Shown: positions 1 to 8,116, counted from the stretch's first letter. The stretch is 64,000 bases of DNA from an uncultured Bacteroidales bacterium (GCA_946403215.1 CAMIZG010000003.1:1-64000), one strand, 5' to 3'. The notes: generated by a model from the letters alone, not told the origin. Program-made: numbers and translations.

Positions 1-216
1 CCGCCTTAGGCTGCTGCTTGGGCTGCTCCGCCTTAGGCTGCTGCTTGGGCTGCTCTGCCTTGGGTTGCTGCTTGGGCTGCTCCGCCTTGGGGTGCTGCTT
101 GGGCTGCTCCGCCTTAGGTTGCTGCTTGGGCTGTTCCGCCTTAGGCTGCTGCTTGGGCTGTTCCGCCTTAGGCTGCTGCTTGGGCTGTTCAGCCTTAGGT
201 TGTTGTTTTGGCTGTT
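1..216. repeat. 27-bp tandem repeat in the RNase E/G tail
   Basis: About eight 27-bp units, read on the minus strand as the nonapeptide AEQPKQQPK, with point differences between units. Beyond about position 216 they decay into plain Pro/Gln-rich sequence. The array continues past the left edge, so the copy number is unknown. Confidence 0.9.
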
Positions 217-1888
217 GCTTCGGCTGCTGTTTGGGCTGCTGGGGTTGCGGTTGTTGTTTCTGCTTGGGTTGCTGTTGGGGCTGCGGATTAGTATCGGCAC
301 GCAACGCGCGCTCGATCTTATCCTCTTCATTAGCCTCAGCCACCTGCGGGCGGCTCAGTTCAAGCCCCTTGGCGTTGTGGAAATGATACTCAAGCATTCC
401 CACGCCCTGATTCTCCTGCAGACGCACACCGTACTTCCACCACCATCGCAGTTTGAGGTTAAGCCAGCCCCGCGTGGCGTACGCATATACGTACGGATGC
501 ACGTGCAGGCGCAATCCTTTACCATACTGCCGGTACATCAGGTCAATCTCCTGCTCCAGTTGTTCGGCAAAATTGACGGAACTCTGAATGCGTCCTTTGC
601 CGTGGCAAGTGGGGCACACTTCGGTTACATCCATTTCAACAGCCGGACGTACGCGCTGGCGTGTGATCTGCATCAGTCCGAATTTGCTGAGAGGCAGAAT
701 ATTGTGTCGTGCGCGGTCGTGTGCCATCAGTTTGCGCATGTATTCATACAATTGCTGCTGATGATCTTTGGAGTCCATGTCGATGTAATCGACGATGATT
801 ATACCTCCTATATCACGCAGGCGCAGTTGGTGCACGATCTCCTCGGCTGCCAGCATGTTATAATGGAACGCGTTCTCCTCCTGATCGTCATACACCTTTT
901 TCGACCCGCTGTTCACATCAATGGAGAACAGAGCCTCTGTTTTGTCAATGATCAGATAGCCGCCATTCTTGAATCCGACGGTACGTCCGAGTCCGGTCTT
1001 GAGTTGACGCGTAATATCGTACTTGTCAAATATCGGCTGGTCGCCCGTATAGAGCTTGACTATCTTGGCACTTTCAGGAGAGATGAGTTCCACATACTCT
1101 CTTACTTCGTCATACACTCCCTGATCGTTCACCTGAATGGTATTGAACTCGGGTGAGAACAGGTCACGGATGATTCCGGTTGTACGGCCTATCTCCTCGC
1201 ATATCAGGCTCACAGGCTGCTTGGTTTGCAGCAGTCGGAGTGCATCTTCCCATTTTCGCACCAGGATGTTGAGTTCAGAGTCCAGGTCCTCGATTCCTAC
1301 TCCTTCGGCCACAGTGCGAACAATCACTCCATAGCCTTGGGGGCGAACCTGCTGAACCATCTTGCGCAATTTGTTGCGCTCACTATCCCGGCGGATTTTG
1401 TTACTAACCATCACCTTATCCCCCATCGGCATGAGCACCATGTTCCGTCCGGCGAGGGAAACCTCGGCTGTCAGACGCGGACCTTTGGTATTGATGGGTT
1501 CTTTGGTGACTTGTACTAATAGTGTATCACCCACCTTGAGGTAGTCGGCTATCTGGCCGTCCTTTCCGCACTCGGGCTGCTTCTCTATGCTGCGCATCGA
1601 GGGTACACGCCGGCGGTCGCTAACCGTGCGGGTGATAAATTTCTGTAGAGTAAGAAAATTAGAACCTAAATCCAAGTAGTGTAGAAAAGCATCTTTCTCA
1701 TAACCTACATCCACGAATACTGCATTGAGCGCAGGCATCACTTTCTTCACGCGACCGTAATAAATATTGCCTACGGCAAATGTATCTACATTACGTTTCT
1801 CGCGGCGGATCTCCTGCAGACGATCGTCTTCAGTCAGCGCTATCGCAATCTCGTCAGGATGTACGTCAATAATCAATTCGCTTTTCAT
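1..1888 (-). CDS. rng: Ribonuclease E/G family protein (3' end beyond window)
   Basis: Endoribonuclease of the Rne/Rng family, acting in rRNA and tRNA processing and mRNA decay. The start is the ATG at 1888. An S1-like RNA-binding region lies near residues 35-120. The catalytic core carries the metal-binding aspartates in FSIDVNSG (about residue 324) and VDYIDMDS (about 366). The Zn-link cysteines are in CPTCHGKG (about 424). After about residue 540 the protein becomes a Gln/Pro/Lys tail built from a 9-residue repeat and runs off the left edge. It lies downstream of HU and the 29-aa basic protein on the same strand, beyond a terminator hairpin. I see no strong promoter of its own, so readthrough is possible. 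The family is secure; RNase E versus G is not decided. Confidence 0.93.
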   Translation of the reverse strand, partial: MKSELIIDVHPDEIAIALTEDDRLQEIRREKRNVDTFAVGNIYYGRVKKVMPALNAVFVDVGYEKDAFLHYLDLGSNFLTLQKFITRTVSDRRRVPSMRSIEKQPECGKDGQIADYLKVGDTLLVQVTKEPINTKGPRLTAEVSLAGRNMVLMPMGDKVMVSNKIRRDSERNKLRKMVQQVRPQGYGVIVRTVAEGVGIEDLDSELNILVRKWEDALRLLQTKQPVSLICEEIGRTTGIIRDLFSPEFNTIQVNDQGVYDEVREYVELISPESAKIVKLYTGDQPIFDKYDITRQLKTGLGRTVGFKNGGYLIIDKTEALFSIDVNSGSKKVYDDQEENAFHYNMLAAEEIVHQLRLRDIGGIIIVDYIDMDSKDHQQQLYEYMRKLMAHDRARHNILPLSKFGLMQITRQRVRPAVEMDVTEVCPTCHGKGRIQSSVNFAEQLEQEIDLMYRQYGKGLRLHVHPYVYAYATRGWLNLKLRWWWKYGVRLQENQGVGMLEYHFHNAKGLELSRPQVAEANEEDKIERALRADTNPQPQQQPKQKQQPQPQQPKQQPKQQPKQQPKAEQPKQQPKAEQPKQQPKAEQPKQQPKAEQPKQHPKAEQPKQQPKAEQPKQQPKAEQPKQQPKA

Positions 1889-1963
1889 GATTTCAGTACA
1901 TCAAATTGTTGTGTGGGACTATTCCCAGCGGGGTTGTTACTTGCACCCCACTTATTACCTTGC

Positions 1964-1993
1964 AATGCCCTGCTACCGCTGTAGCAGGGCATT
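1964..1993 (-). terminator. Hairpin terminator after the 29-aa basic gene
   Basis: Perfect inverted repeat with 13-bp arms and a 4-nt loop (arm AATGCCCTGCTAC), 22 nt past the stop of the small gene and before the RNase E/G gene. There is no strong U-run, so it may be a partial terminator or an mRNA-stabilising hairpin. Confidence 0.7.
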
Positions 1994-2014
1994 AACTTGC
2001 AAAGCTCACGTCAT

Positions 2015-2104
2015 TTACTTATGCTTATGACGATTCTTACGCAGACGTTTTTTACGCTTGTGCGTGGACATCTTATGTCTCTTATGCTTCTTTCCGTTTG
2101 GCAT
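2015..2104 (-). CDS. 29-aa basic AURKAIP1/COX24-domain protein, probably ribosomal
   Basis: A 29-residue protein made almost wholly of Lys, Arg and His, starting MPNGKKHKRHKM and ending in NRHKHK. Short proteins of this type are annotated in Bacteroidota as AURKAIP1/COX24-domain proteins, named after the mitochondrial ribosomal protein mS38, and are thought to be ribosome components. It lies 38 nt downstream of HU on the same strand and is followed by a terminator hairpin, so the two probably share a transcript. It is easily missed because of its length. Recognition rests on composition and the conserved start. Confidence 0.8.
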   Translation of the reverse strand: MPNGKKHKRHKMSTHKRKKRLRKNRHKHK

Positions 2105-2142
2105 AATAGTGAGATATTAAAAATTTATTATAAAAAATTAAC

Positions 2143-2418
2143 TTACTTTCTTACCTCCGCGCTGAACTCACGAGCGGGCTTGAATGCGGGGATCTTGTGC
2201 TCGGGCACAACGATTGAAGTGTTCTTGGTAATGTTGCGAGCCACCTTCTCTGCGCGAACGCGGGTGATAAAACTACCGAAACCACGCAAATAAACGTTTT
2301 CACCGGCAGCGACATCCTTCTTGATATTTTCCATCGCTGCCTCAAGTACGTTCAGAATGGTGGTCTTGTCGTAGCCTGTTGAGCGGGCTACTTGGCTTAC
2401 TAATTCTGCTTTTGTCAT
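2143..2418 (-). CDS. HU family DNA-binding protein
   Basis: A 91-aa nucleoid protein of the HU/IHF family, which binds and bends DNA as a dimer. The usual order is visible: an N-terminal helical pair (MTKAELVSQVA), the strand GENVYLRGFGSF, and a C-terminal PAFKPAREF segment after the DNA-binding arm. Length is typical. It has its own promoter at 2510-2539 and a leader of about 85 nt, and is divergent from mutY. Confidence 0.95.
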   Translation of the reverse strand: MTKAELVSQVARSTGYDKTTILNVLEAAMENIKKDVAAGENVYLRGFGSFITRVRAEKVARNITKNTSIVVPEHKIPAFKPAREFSAEVRK

Positions 2419-2509
2419 AATAGTTTGGTTTTATTTAATTTTATATTTTTCTTAGGGCTTCATTCACGGGTTGGAGCACTTATATGTCCAAAAAGCGCGA
2501 AATGGATTG

Positions 2510-2539
2510 CAAAGTTACAAAAAATATTTGATATTCAAA
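2510..2539 (-). promoter_or_regulatory. Promoter for the HU gene
   Basis: On the minus strand, TTTG at 2539-2536 and TAACTTTG at 2517-2510 match the Bacteroidota -33/-7 pattern, with 18 nt between. Confidence 0.7.
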
Positions 2540-2556
2540 AGAAAATGCCAAAAAAA

Positions 2557-2588
2557 ATTCGTTTTTTCGTTTTTTTTATGTATCTTTG
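2557..2588 (+). promoter_or_regulatory. Promoter for mutY
   Basis: The -7 element TATCTTTG at 2581-2588 is perfect; the -33 side is only a T-rich TTCG. The predicted transcript start is about 25 nt before the ATG at 2618, which supports that start over the in-frame ATG at 2471 upstream of the promoter. Confidence 0.65.
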
Positions 2589-2617
2589 CACCATTATTTT
2601 ACAAAATAGGGCAAGAA

Positions 2618-3679
2618 ATGTCACTTTACTCGCAGAATTTCTATCGTTTACTATATAATTGGTACGATTCCAACCATCGTATTTTGCCATGGCGTGAGAC
2701 TACTAATCCTTATTATATATGGCTATCCGAGGTTATCCTCCAGCAGACGCGTGTGGCGCAAGGATTGGATTATTACCATCGTTTTGTCAGCACGTTCCCC
2801 ACGGTGGAGCAACTCGCCGCTGCCGATGAAGATCAGGTGCTCCGACTGTGGCAAGGCTTAGGCTACTACTCGCGTGCACAAAACCTGCACAAGGCCGCCC
2901 GGATGATCGCCTCCAATAGCCAACGGCTAATGGCTAATGGCCAAGCAACCGTTTTCCCTAAAACGTTTGCTGAGCTCCGCGCCTTGCCCGGCGTAGGCGA
3001 TTACACGGCCGGAGCAATCGCCTCGTTTGCCTACGACCTGCCCTATCCCGCCCTGGACGGCAACGTGTATCGCGTACTGGCGCGGCTCAACGACTGCGAT
3101 ATACCGTTTGACACCACGGCCGGCAAGAAGCATTTTCACAAGTTAGCCGAAGATTTGCTTGACCGTGACCATCCGCGGCAGTTCAATACGGCTGTCATGG
3201 AGTTCGGCGCACTGCACTGCCTGCCTCAGTCGCCCGACTGCGAGGGTTGCCCTATTCGTGATTTCTGCAAGGCGCACGCCGCTGGCACTGTCGAACTGCT
3301 GCCTGTTCGCAAACCGCGCCCCACATTACGCGACCGGTACTTCTCTTATACCATATATATTACGCCTGGGCGCACGACGCTTATTCACCAACGTAAGGAA
3401 AAAGATATCTGGCAGCACTTGTATGAGTTCCCGCTCACCGAACATCCGTCGGAAGCAGAGTGGCTCAACTTCCGGCCAACAGCAAATAGCCAAAAACCAA
3501 CGGCCAAACCGATAACTATCACCCACATACTGAGTCACCAGCGTCTGCATGCTCGCTTCTACCTTGTGCCCGTTAACGAACTTCCCGCATTACCGGACAC
3601 GTTCGCGGTAACATGGGATGAACTGGATGACTACGCTCTCTCCCGCCTCACGCTCAAAGCATTGGAAACACTTTCTTAA
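2618..3679 (+). CDS. mutY: A/G-specific adenine glycosylase MutY
   Basis: Base-excision repair enzyme that removes adenine mispaired with 8-oxoguanine. Counting from the ATG at 2618, the catalytic Glu is E38 in SEVILQQT. The HhH motif is LPGVGDYTAGAI (about 123-134) and the catalytic Asp is D147 in PALDGN. The 4Fe-4S cysteines show the family spacing C-x6-C-x2-C-x5-C. A NUDIX-like C-terminal domain follows. Two blocks of the GGCCAAT heptamer repeat are inserted in frame, one before the HhH region (about residues 101-109) and one in the C-terminal domain (about 286-297). Total length is 353 aa. Confidence 0.95.
   Translation: MSLYSQNFYRLLYNWYDSNHRILPWRETTNPYYIWLSEVILQQTRVAQGLDYYHRFVSTFPTVEQLAAADEDQVLRLWQGLGYYSRAQNLHKAARMIASNSQRLMANGQATVFPKTFAELRALPGVGDYTAGAIASFAYDLPYPALDGNVYRVLARLNDCDIPFDTTAGKKHFHKLAEDLLDRDHPRQFNTAVMEFGALHCLPQSPDCEGCPIRDFCKAHAAGTVELLPVRKPRPTLRDRYFSYTIYITPGRTTLIHQRKEKDIWQHLYEFPLTEHPSEAEWLNFRPTANSQKPTAKPITITHILSHQRLHARFYLVPVNELPALPDTFAVTWDELDDYALSRLTLKALETLS
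2918..2945 (+). repeat. Heptanucleotide repeat, 4 units, inside mutY
   Basis: AGCCAAC, GGCTAAT, GGCTAAT and GGCCAAG in tandem, translated as part of SQRLMANGQ. It lies where MutY relatives have a short loop. Confidence 0.8.
3474..3508 (+). repeat. Heptanucleotide repeat, 5 units, inside mutY
   Basis: GGCCAAC, AGCAAAT, AGCCAAA, AACCAAC and GGCCAAA in tandem, translated as RPTANSQKPTAK in the C-terminal domain. This is the second copy of the repeat family in the same gene. Confidence 0.75.
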
Positions 3680-3786
3680 TCGCTATAAGACAGAACCGGA
3701 CGCACAAGCCAACCTCATGGAATACCTCAACACTTTGGGAAACTGACTTCGGCAGAAGAATACTCGTCATGGTGTACCGTTGCCCG

Positions 3787-4332
3787 TTACTCCTGAACAG
3801 CCTGCACGATGGTGAGCCCGTTTCTGCCACCGATGGTGTATCCTGCTATATGCCGGTCACCGCTTTGCAGATTATCTACAATCAGCGGTTGCCCTTGCGC
3901 TATTACGCGGCAGGAGAATGAATCGCCGACATGAAGTTTGCTGTTGGCAATTTCCTTTACCTCCCATTGGTAGTCACCCTTGTACTCTAGTAGTGCCACG
4001 CGGTCGGGAAGCCATGCTATACGTACTCTGTCGCCCGGCTGCAGTTCGTCGGCCTTGATGGCTATACCGTATATGAAGTCGGATTCCGAACCGGCTTTGC
4101 CGTATGCCTCCAGGATCCTGACCGTCGTGCCGCGTACGGATGAGTAACCTTTCTTATAGCCCCATATGCGGCTTAGGGTATCGGCGCTGATGTCTTCTCC
4201 GGTGGCTAATTTGATACGCAGGCTCAGTTCCGCAAAATCCGCAGGGCTCTCGGGAGTCATGCCCAGACGGCTTTCGGCACTTTTCTTGACTTGCTGCACT
4301 TCTATACTGTCAATGGGTAGCGATGTTGTCAT
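3787..4332 (-). CDS. Uncharacterised WGY-motif protein beside a kinase gene
   Basis: 181 aa, soluble, with no signal peptide. Residues about 30-85 form a helical segment with the pattern LS..I...TGEDIS..TLSRIWGYKK and later TVRILEAYG. This is a recurrent Bacteroidota N-terminal module that looks like a DNA-binding or adaptor HTH. The C-terminal 90 residues are beta-rich with no family I recognise. It is divergent from the membrane kinase at 4460, separated by about 127 bp of AT-rich DNA. A regulator or substrate of that kinase is a guess from position only. Confidence 0.6.
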   Translation of the reverse strand: MTTSLPIDSIEVQQVKKSAESRLGMTPESPADFAELSLRIKLATGEDISADTLSRIWGYKKGYSSVRGTTVRILEAYGKAGSESDFIYGIAIKADELQPGDRVRIAWLPDRVALLEYKGDYQWEVKEIANSKLHVGDSFSCRVIAQGQPLIVDNLQSGDRHIAGYTIGGRNGLTIVQAVQE

Positions 4333-4419
4333 CTTATCGGTCGTTTAAAGTGAAATGTGCTGCAAAATTAGTAAAAAAATTTAATTATTCCAAAAAAAAT
4401 GAATAAATCCTACGTTTTT

Positions 4420-4451
4420 TTTGCATATATCCTAAAAAAGTTGTACTTTTG
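4420..4451 (+). promoter_or_regulatory. Promoter of the kinase gene, implying a near-leaderless mRNA
   Basis: TTTG at 4420-4423 and TACTTTTG at 4444-4451 with exactly 20 nt between. The -7 element overlaps the possible GTG start at 4451, so transcription should begin at about 4455-4459, immediately before the ATG at 4460. Confidence 0.8.
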
Positions 4452-4459
4452 TGCCGAAA

Positions 4460-5692
4460 ATGCAGTCGTCTGATTTTACATCCGGTCCGGTACGTGACCT
4501 GACTTCCGAGGAGTTGGGCGGTTCGGCGTACTCTGATTTCGAATTGCTGTCCGACAGTGGTCATAACCTCATCTATCGTGCCATGTGCGGCGGCAAATGG
4601 GTGGTGCTGAAGGTCGCACGCACCGAGGAAGGCAACACCACACGCAATCAGCTTCTTCTGCGTCGTGAATACGATATCATGCGTGCCATCGACTGCATCT
4701 ATGTCGTTCTGCCGTGGCAGATGACAGATGTTCCCGGTATCGGCACGGCTATCGCGATGGAGTATGTGCAAGGGCGGACGCTGGATGCTTTCTTGCAGGA
4801 GAAACCCTCTTTCGCCGAGCGCAAGCGTGTGGCGGATGAACTGATGGAGGCTCTGGTGTCGTTGCATGCGCGTCAGATTGTGCACGGCGATCTGAAAGGC
4901 ACGAATATCCTTATCACCGATGTCGGCAACCATGTGCGGCTGATAGATTTCGGCTTTGCGGACACGGATGCCTATCTGGCGAAGAACATCGGCACGACAC
5001 CTTCTATCCAGTCTCCCGAACAACCTGACACATCTGCAAGTACGGCGGATATACAGCGTGACATATATGCCTTCGGAAAGATTCTGTCGGTGCTTTTCCC
5101 GCATCGTTTCCGTTCCGTCAGAAAGCGCTGCCTCAATAACCGCTACGCATCCATAATAGAGGTGCGAACAGCTCTCCGCCGCCATGCTGTATGCCGGTGG
5201 CTGCTGCCGTTGGCGGGTGCAGGGCTCATAGCTGTTCTGGCAGTTATCGGCTGGTGGCGGACTATGCCTGTGGAAAGTGTTCCCGTTCCGCAGAAAGACA
5301 CGGTTGTCATTGTCACGCAGACACCTGCTCCCGTTCTTCCCACGCCGAAAACGGATACAATCGTCAGGTATCAGCAGATAATCGTCCCTGCCGAACCGCA
5401 ACCCGCTGATTCGCTATGGCTGGAAATCAAGCGGAAAGCGGAAACGGCATATAATGAGCGTTATCTTCTGGCTGTAGATTCATTGAATAATATGGAAGTA
5501 CCGAACTACGGCGTCGCTAATGAGATAGTCCATAACTATGCTATGGACATGTATTATCTGCGTGAGCAGTTCGTGGCGGACTATCCGGAATACGAGGACC
5601 GGCTCATGGAGCAGCACATGCTTATCTACAGCCGCGACTACACGCGTATGTGCCGGATACTGACGAGAGATTTTCCATATTCCCAGGAATAG
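4460..5692 (+). CDS. Membrane-anchored eukaryotic-type Ser/Thr protein kinase
   Basis: 410 aa from the ATG at 4460. The kinase domain spans about residues 25-245. The ATP lysine is K51 in VVLKVA, E70 is the likely salt-bridge partner, and the catalytic loop is HGDLKGTN (D144, K146, N149). DFG is at 163-165. There is no typical APE; a PSIQSPEQ segment stands in its place. One membrane helix lies near residues 247-266, followed by an outside tail of about 145 residues with Pro/Thr-rich and helical parts. The kinase is therefore cytoplasmic and the tail periplasmic, a receptor-like layout. The promoter overlaps the alternative GTG at 4451, favouring this ATG. Confidence 0.85.
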   Translation: MQSSDFTSGPVRDLTSEELGGSAYSDFELLSDSGHNLIYRAMCGGKWVVLKVARTEEGNTTRNQLLLRREYDIMRAIDCIYVVLPWQMTDVPGIGTAIAMEYVQGRTLDAFLQEKPSFAERKRVADELMEALVSLHARQIVHGDLKGTNILITDVGNHVRLIDFGFADTDAYLAKNIGTTPSIQSPEQPDTSASTADIQRDIYAFGKILSVLFPHRFRSVRKRCLNNRYASIIEVRTALRRHAVCRWLLPLAGAGLIAVLAVIGWWRTMPVESVPVPQKDTVVIVTQTPAPVLPTPKTDTIVRYQQIIVPAEPQPADSLWLEIKRKAETAYNERYLLAVDSLNNMEVPNYGVANEIVHNYAMDMYYLREQFVADYPEYEDRLMEQHMLIYSRDYTRMCRILTRDFPYSQE

Positions 5693-5712
5693 TTTTTTAG
5701 GGCTAATTGGGG

Positions 5713-5740
5713 CGCAAGGGTGCAAACTCTTGCGTTTTTT
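5713..5740 (+). terminator. Terminator after the kinase gene
   Basis: Stem CGCAAG/CTTGCG with a 10-nt loop followed by TTTTTT. Its 3' arm overlaps the -33 region of the next promoter. Confidence 0.8.
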
Positions 5741-5760
5741 GTTTTTTTGTCGTATCTTTG
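5729..5760 (+). promoter_or_regulatory. Promoter P1 upstream of the ncRNA region
   Basis: TATCTTTG at 5753-5760, with CTTG at the -33 position. No convincing ORF follows at once, so it probably gives a short or longer form of the transcript described at 5880. Confidence 0.5.
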
Positions 5761-5842
5761 CAGCGTAGAATGCCTCAAAAATGCGTTTTTAGTACACAAC
5801 ATGAGAAAATATGTACATTTTATGCAAAAAAATAATAAATCA

Positions 5843-5874
5843 TTTGCATATTTCAAAAATTTGTTGTATCTTTG
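5843..5874 (+). promoter_or_regulatory. Promoter P2 of the candidate ncRNA
   Basis: TTTG at 5843-5846 and TATCTTTG at 5867-5874 with 20 nt between, a perfect match to the Bacteroidota consensus. Confidence 0.8.
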
Positions 5875-5879
5875 CTGTA

Positions 5880-6093
5880 TCTTCTCGGCGGAGAAGATGG
5901 CAAGCGTTCACAGAACGTATTGCCGTTACATATTTATTACTAATGATACCAATTGATTCGCAGGAATCTAGCAAGTTTCAAGAATCACAAAATTGGCATT
6001 TGTTAGTGCACATGTTGTGTACTACTTTTGTTGTATTTGTGATTCGGGCGTTGCTAGAGCCTCTGCGATAAATACAATGAAAGTAGTATTTTT
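5880..6093 (+). ncRNA. Candidate structured small RNA of about 214 nt
   Basis: No plausible gene occupies 5693-6236; this stretch holds a consensus promoter followed by nested secondary structure. Hairpin 1 is at 5881-5896 (6-bp stem). Hairpin 2 is at 5899-5924 (GGCAA/TTGCC outside, CGTTC/GAACG inside). A long irregular stem then spans 5958-6068. Its segments pair in order: TCGCAG/CTGCGA, CTAGCAA/TTGCTAG, GAATCACAAA/TTTGTGATTC, and an apical hairpin TAGTGCACA/TGTGTACTA with one G-U pair. A weak stem AAATAC/GTATTT plus T-run near 6070-6093 could end it. A long rod with internal loops recalls 6S RNA, but I cannot assign a family. Confidence 0.55.
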
Positions 6094-6236
6094 GTATGTA
6101 TTCTGCATTGCTTAGAATAGTTTTGTCTTAGTTATAAAGGCCCTCTAGAATGATGCGGTCAGGATTGATAACAAACAATATACGGAGAAAGCCGAAAATC
6201 CTAAAAAGAGTAGGCAAAATAATTAATCTTATTTAT

Positions 6237-7010
6237 ATGAAAAAAATCAATTTAATGGCAATCATGCCGATTTTTGCCTTAATCATTCTTTCCGGTTGTT
6301 CTTCCAGTAAAGGGAAAATTACTATCACGACCGATGATGCACGCCACGCGGCACGCGTTCGCAGTTCAAACGATTTCTTTGAAGTCGTACCCGGCACTTA
6401 CGATGTGACGGAAAAAGATGGCGTCTTGTCAACAACAATTAGTTTGATAGTCTCGGAAGAGTTCGAGAATCCTGATTATCTTGTTGAGGAATTTATTCTT
6501 CGACCTACCGATGCGGAAGGGGAAATTATAGAAATAAATGATGATTGGGTGGAATTTTCCGCTGAGAATCTTTATGCCAAATACGATGAACTGTCGAACG
6601 CTTCTATAGGAACTGTAGTGCCCGTTACATTCAAGTGCGTTATAGCTGACAAAGGACAAGCCAAAAACATGCTCATGTCAATCGTGGCATGCGAGGTTAT
6701 TCTGGATGTAGACAAACCAAAAGAGAAAAAACAGAGCAAAACGAATAAATCAAGCTCTTCCGCTTCGTCTTCAGCCGATTGGAACAAAGTGCTGGACTCC
6801 TACGAGCAGTATGCCGACAAGTATATCGCTGTCATGAAGAAGGTGAGTGCCGGCGATGCAAGTGCTTATGCTGAAATGGCGGAACTTCTGCAGCAGTGCA
6901 ACGACCTCAGTGAGAAGCTGGAGGCTGCCAACGACGATATGAATCCTTCACAAATTGCAAGGTTCCAGAAGATAATGAATAAATTTGCCACTGCAGCCGC
7001 AGCTTTATAA
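6237..7010 (+). CDS. Lipoprotein with DUF6591-like C-terminal region
   Basis: 257 aa from the ATG at 6237; the in-frame ATG at 6150 would place a charged stretch before the signal peptide. A type II signal peptide ends in the lipobox LSGC (Cys about residue 17), so this is an envelope lipoprotein. The middle is beta-rich. After a Ser/Lys-rich linker, residues about 170-257 are helical, containing DWNKVLDSYEQYADKYI, a pattern I associate with DUF6591. It begins a run of small envelope genes continuing to 7880. Function unknown. Confidence 0.75.
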   Translation: MKKINLMAIMPIFALIILSGCSSSKGKITITTDDARHAARVRSSNDFFEVVPGTYDVTEKDGVLSTTISLIVSEEFENPDYLVEEFILRPTDAEGEIIEINDDWVEFSAENLYAKYDELSNASIGTVVPVTFKCVIADKGQAKNMLMSIVACEVILDVDKPKEKKQSKTNKSSSSASSSADWNKVLDSYEQYADKYIAVMKKVSAGDASAYAEMAELLQQCNDLSEKLEAANDDMNPSQIARFQKIMNKFATAAAAL

Positions 7011-7041
7011 TTCTATTAATTAATTTTTAAAATCAATCGTT

Positions 7042-7266
7042 ATGAAAAAGATCAAATCATTACTGCTTATGGCAGTATGTGCACTTGCATTAAGTGCTTG
7101 TACGTCTATCGATGGCAAACTTGACCAGTTGGAAAAAGCTTGCCAGCAGAAGGATCAGGTCAAGGTGGCCAAGATTTGTGCTGAGCTTGAGAGCAAGGCC
7201 AAAGACTTCACTCCCGAACAAGAGAAGCGCTTGGCGGAGATTATGTTGGATTACAGTTTTGATTAA
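7042..7266 (+). CDS. Small lipoprotein
   Basis: 74 aa with signal peptide and lipobox LSAC (Cys about residue 20). The mature part is about 54 residues, helical and charged (KLDQLEKACQQKDQVKVAK). It lies 31 nt after the previous lipoprotein and 8 nt before the next gene. Function unknown. Confidence 0.7.
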   Translation: MKKIKSLLLMAVCALALSACTSIDGKLDQLEKACQQKDQVKVAKICAELESKAKDFTPEQEKRLAEIMLDYSFD

Positions 7267-7274
7267 TTCGCACT

Positions 7275-7589
7275 ATGGAAAATAATCAACAGAATGCACC
7301 ATACGCTGTAGCAGCCTTGGTGCTTGGCATCTGCTCGTTGCTCTTCGGATGCTTTTTTGTAGGGCTTATATGCGGCATCATCGGTGTCGTACTGGCTAAC
7401 AAGGGAATTCAGATCTACAATAAACAACCCGAACTGTACTCCGGTTTCGGCATGCTGAAGGCAGGGAAAATAACGTCCATCCTCGGAATCATTTTCAGTG
7501 CTTTCTACACTGCGTACTATGTGATTGCTATTACCATTCTCGGTTCTGCCGGATTGGCATGGATGGAGTGGATGGATATATTTTCATAA
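7275..7589 (+). CDS. DUF4190-like small membrane protein
   Basis: 104 aa with two hydrophobic stretches (about residues 11-38 and 64-94) joined by a loop containing ANKGIQIY. The N-terminal Ala/Gly/Cys-rich helix pair resembles DUF4190 proteins, which are often adjacent to DUF2752 genes, as here. Function unknown. Confidence 0.7.
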   Translation: MENNQQNAPYAVAALVLGICSLLFGCFFVGLICGIIGVVLANKGIQIYNKQPELYSGFGMLKAGKITSILGIIFSAFYTAYYVIAITILGSAGLAWMEWMDIFS

Positions 7590-7592
7590 TGT

Positions 7593-7880
7593 ATGACCGG
7601 TAGCCAATTGCTTTTGCCATGCGCATACAAACAACTGTTTGGCATCAGTTGCCCTCTTTGTGGGTTTCAGAGAGCAATGCTGCTGTTGTTTGAGGGGCGC
7701 TTTTCGGATAGCCTGTATCAGTTCCCAGTATGGCCAATAATGGCGCTTTGGATAATCCTGTTCGTTATTATGACCGTTATCGGGCGCAGGCGCCTGTTCC
7801 TGCATAATGGATGGTGCTGGGCAGTCCTGCTATTCAGCTTGGCTTTTAATGCCGTCTGGCAAAATGTAATCTGGCCGTAA
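7593..7880 (+). CDS. DUF2752 family membrane protein
   Basis: 95 aa with the DUF2752 signature CPLCGFQRA near residue 21 followed by two membrane helices. It starts 3 nt after the stop of the DUF4190-like gene and ends at a strong terminator, closing the small envelope operon. Function unknown; the paired cysteines suggest metal or redox chemistry. Confidence 0.8.
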   Translation: MTGSQLLLPCAYKQLFGISCPLCGFQRAMLLLFEGRFSDSLYQFPVWPIMALWIILFVIMTVIGRRRLFLHNGWCWAVLLFSLAFNAVWQNVIWP

Positions 7881-7881
7881 T

Positions 7882-7915
7882 CAATCAAGAGCGTGCAGTT
7901 GCACGCTCTTGATTG
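7882..7915 (+). terminator. Terminator after the DUF2752 gene
   Basis: Perfect 16-bp inverted repeat (arm CAATCAAGAGCGTGCA) with a 2-nt spacer, starting 2 nt past the stop codon. From here to 8173 I see no intact gene. Confidence 0.85.
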
Positions 7916-8116
7916 TTGCCGCGCCATTAAATCATCTCTTTATATTTGCGGCGCTCTATGTGTGCTGCTCGGACATATACAGACCCTGAACTGGCACGAA
8001 CGCCTCTTCCTCGGTCTGCTGACCAAATCCCTGTTCAAGTAATCGGATTATCGATCGCATCTACATCCTCAGGCTCTCCCCTGGATATTGCTAGCCAACA
8101 CTTTTCTGCCAAATTT

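Noticed and set aside
65..1156. A 363-codon plus-strand frame starting in Leu/Gly-rich repeats
   Set aside because: It is the reverse of the Pro/Gln repeat tail and catalytic core of RNase E/G.
3678..3746. A short frame after mutY ending MEYLNTLGN
   Set aside because: Too short, no start or promoter; could be a gene scrap but nothing supports it.
4451..4459. GTG start for the kinase gene
   Set aside because: The GTG overlaps the -7 element, so an mRNA from that promoter would not contain it; the ATG at 4460 is preferred.
7925..8041. A frame ending LFLGLLTKSLFK before a stop
   Set aside because: It looks like the end of a lost membrane or transferase gene, but I cannot name a family and no upstream part remains; too weak to list.
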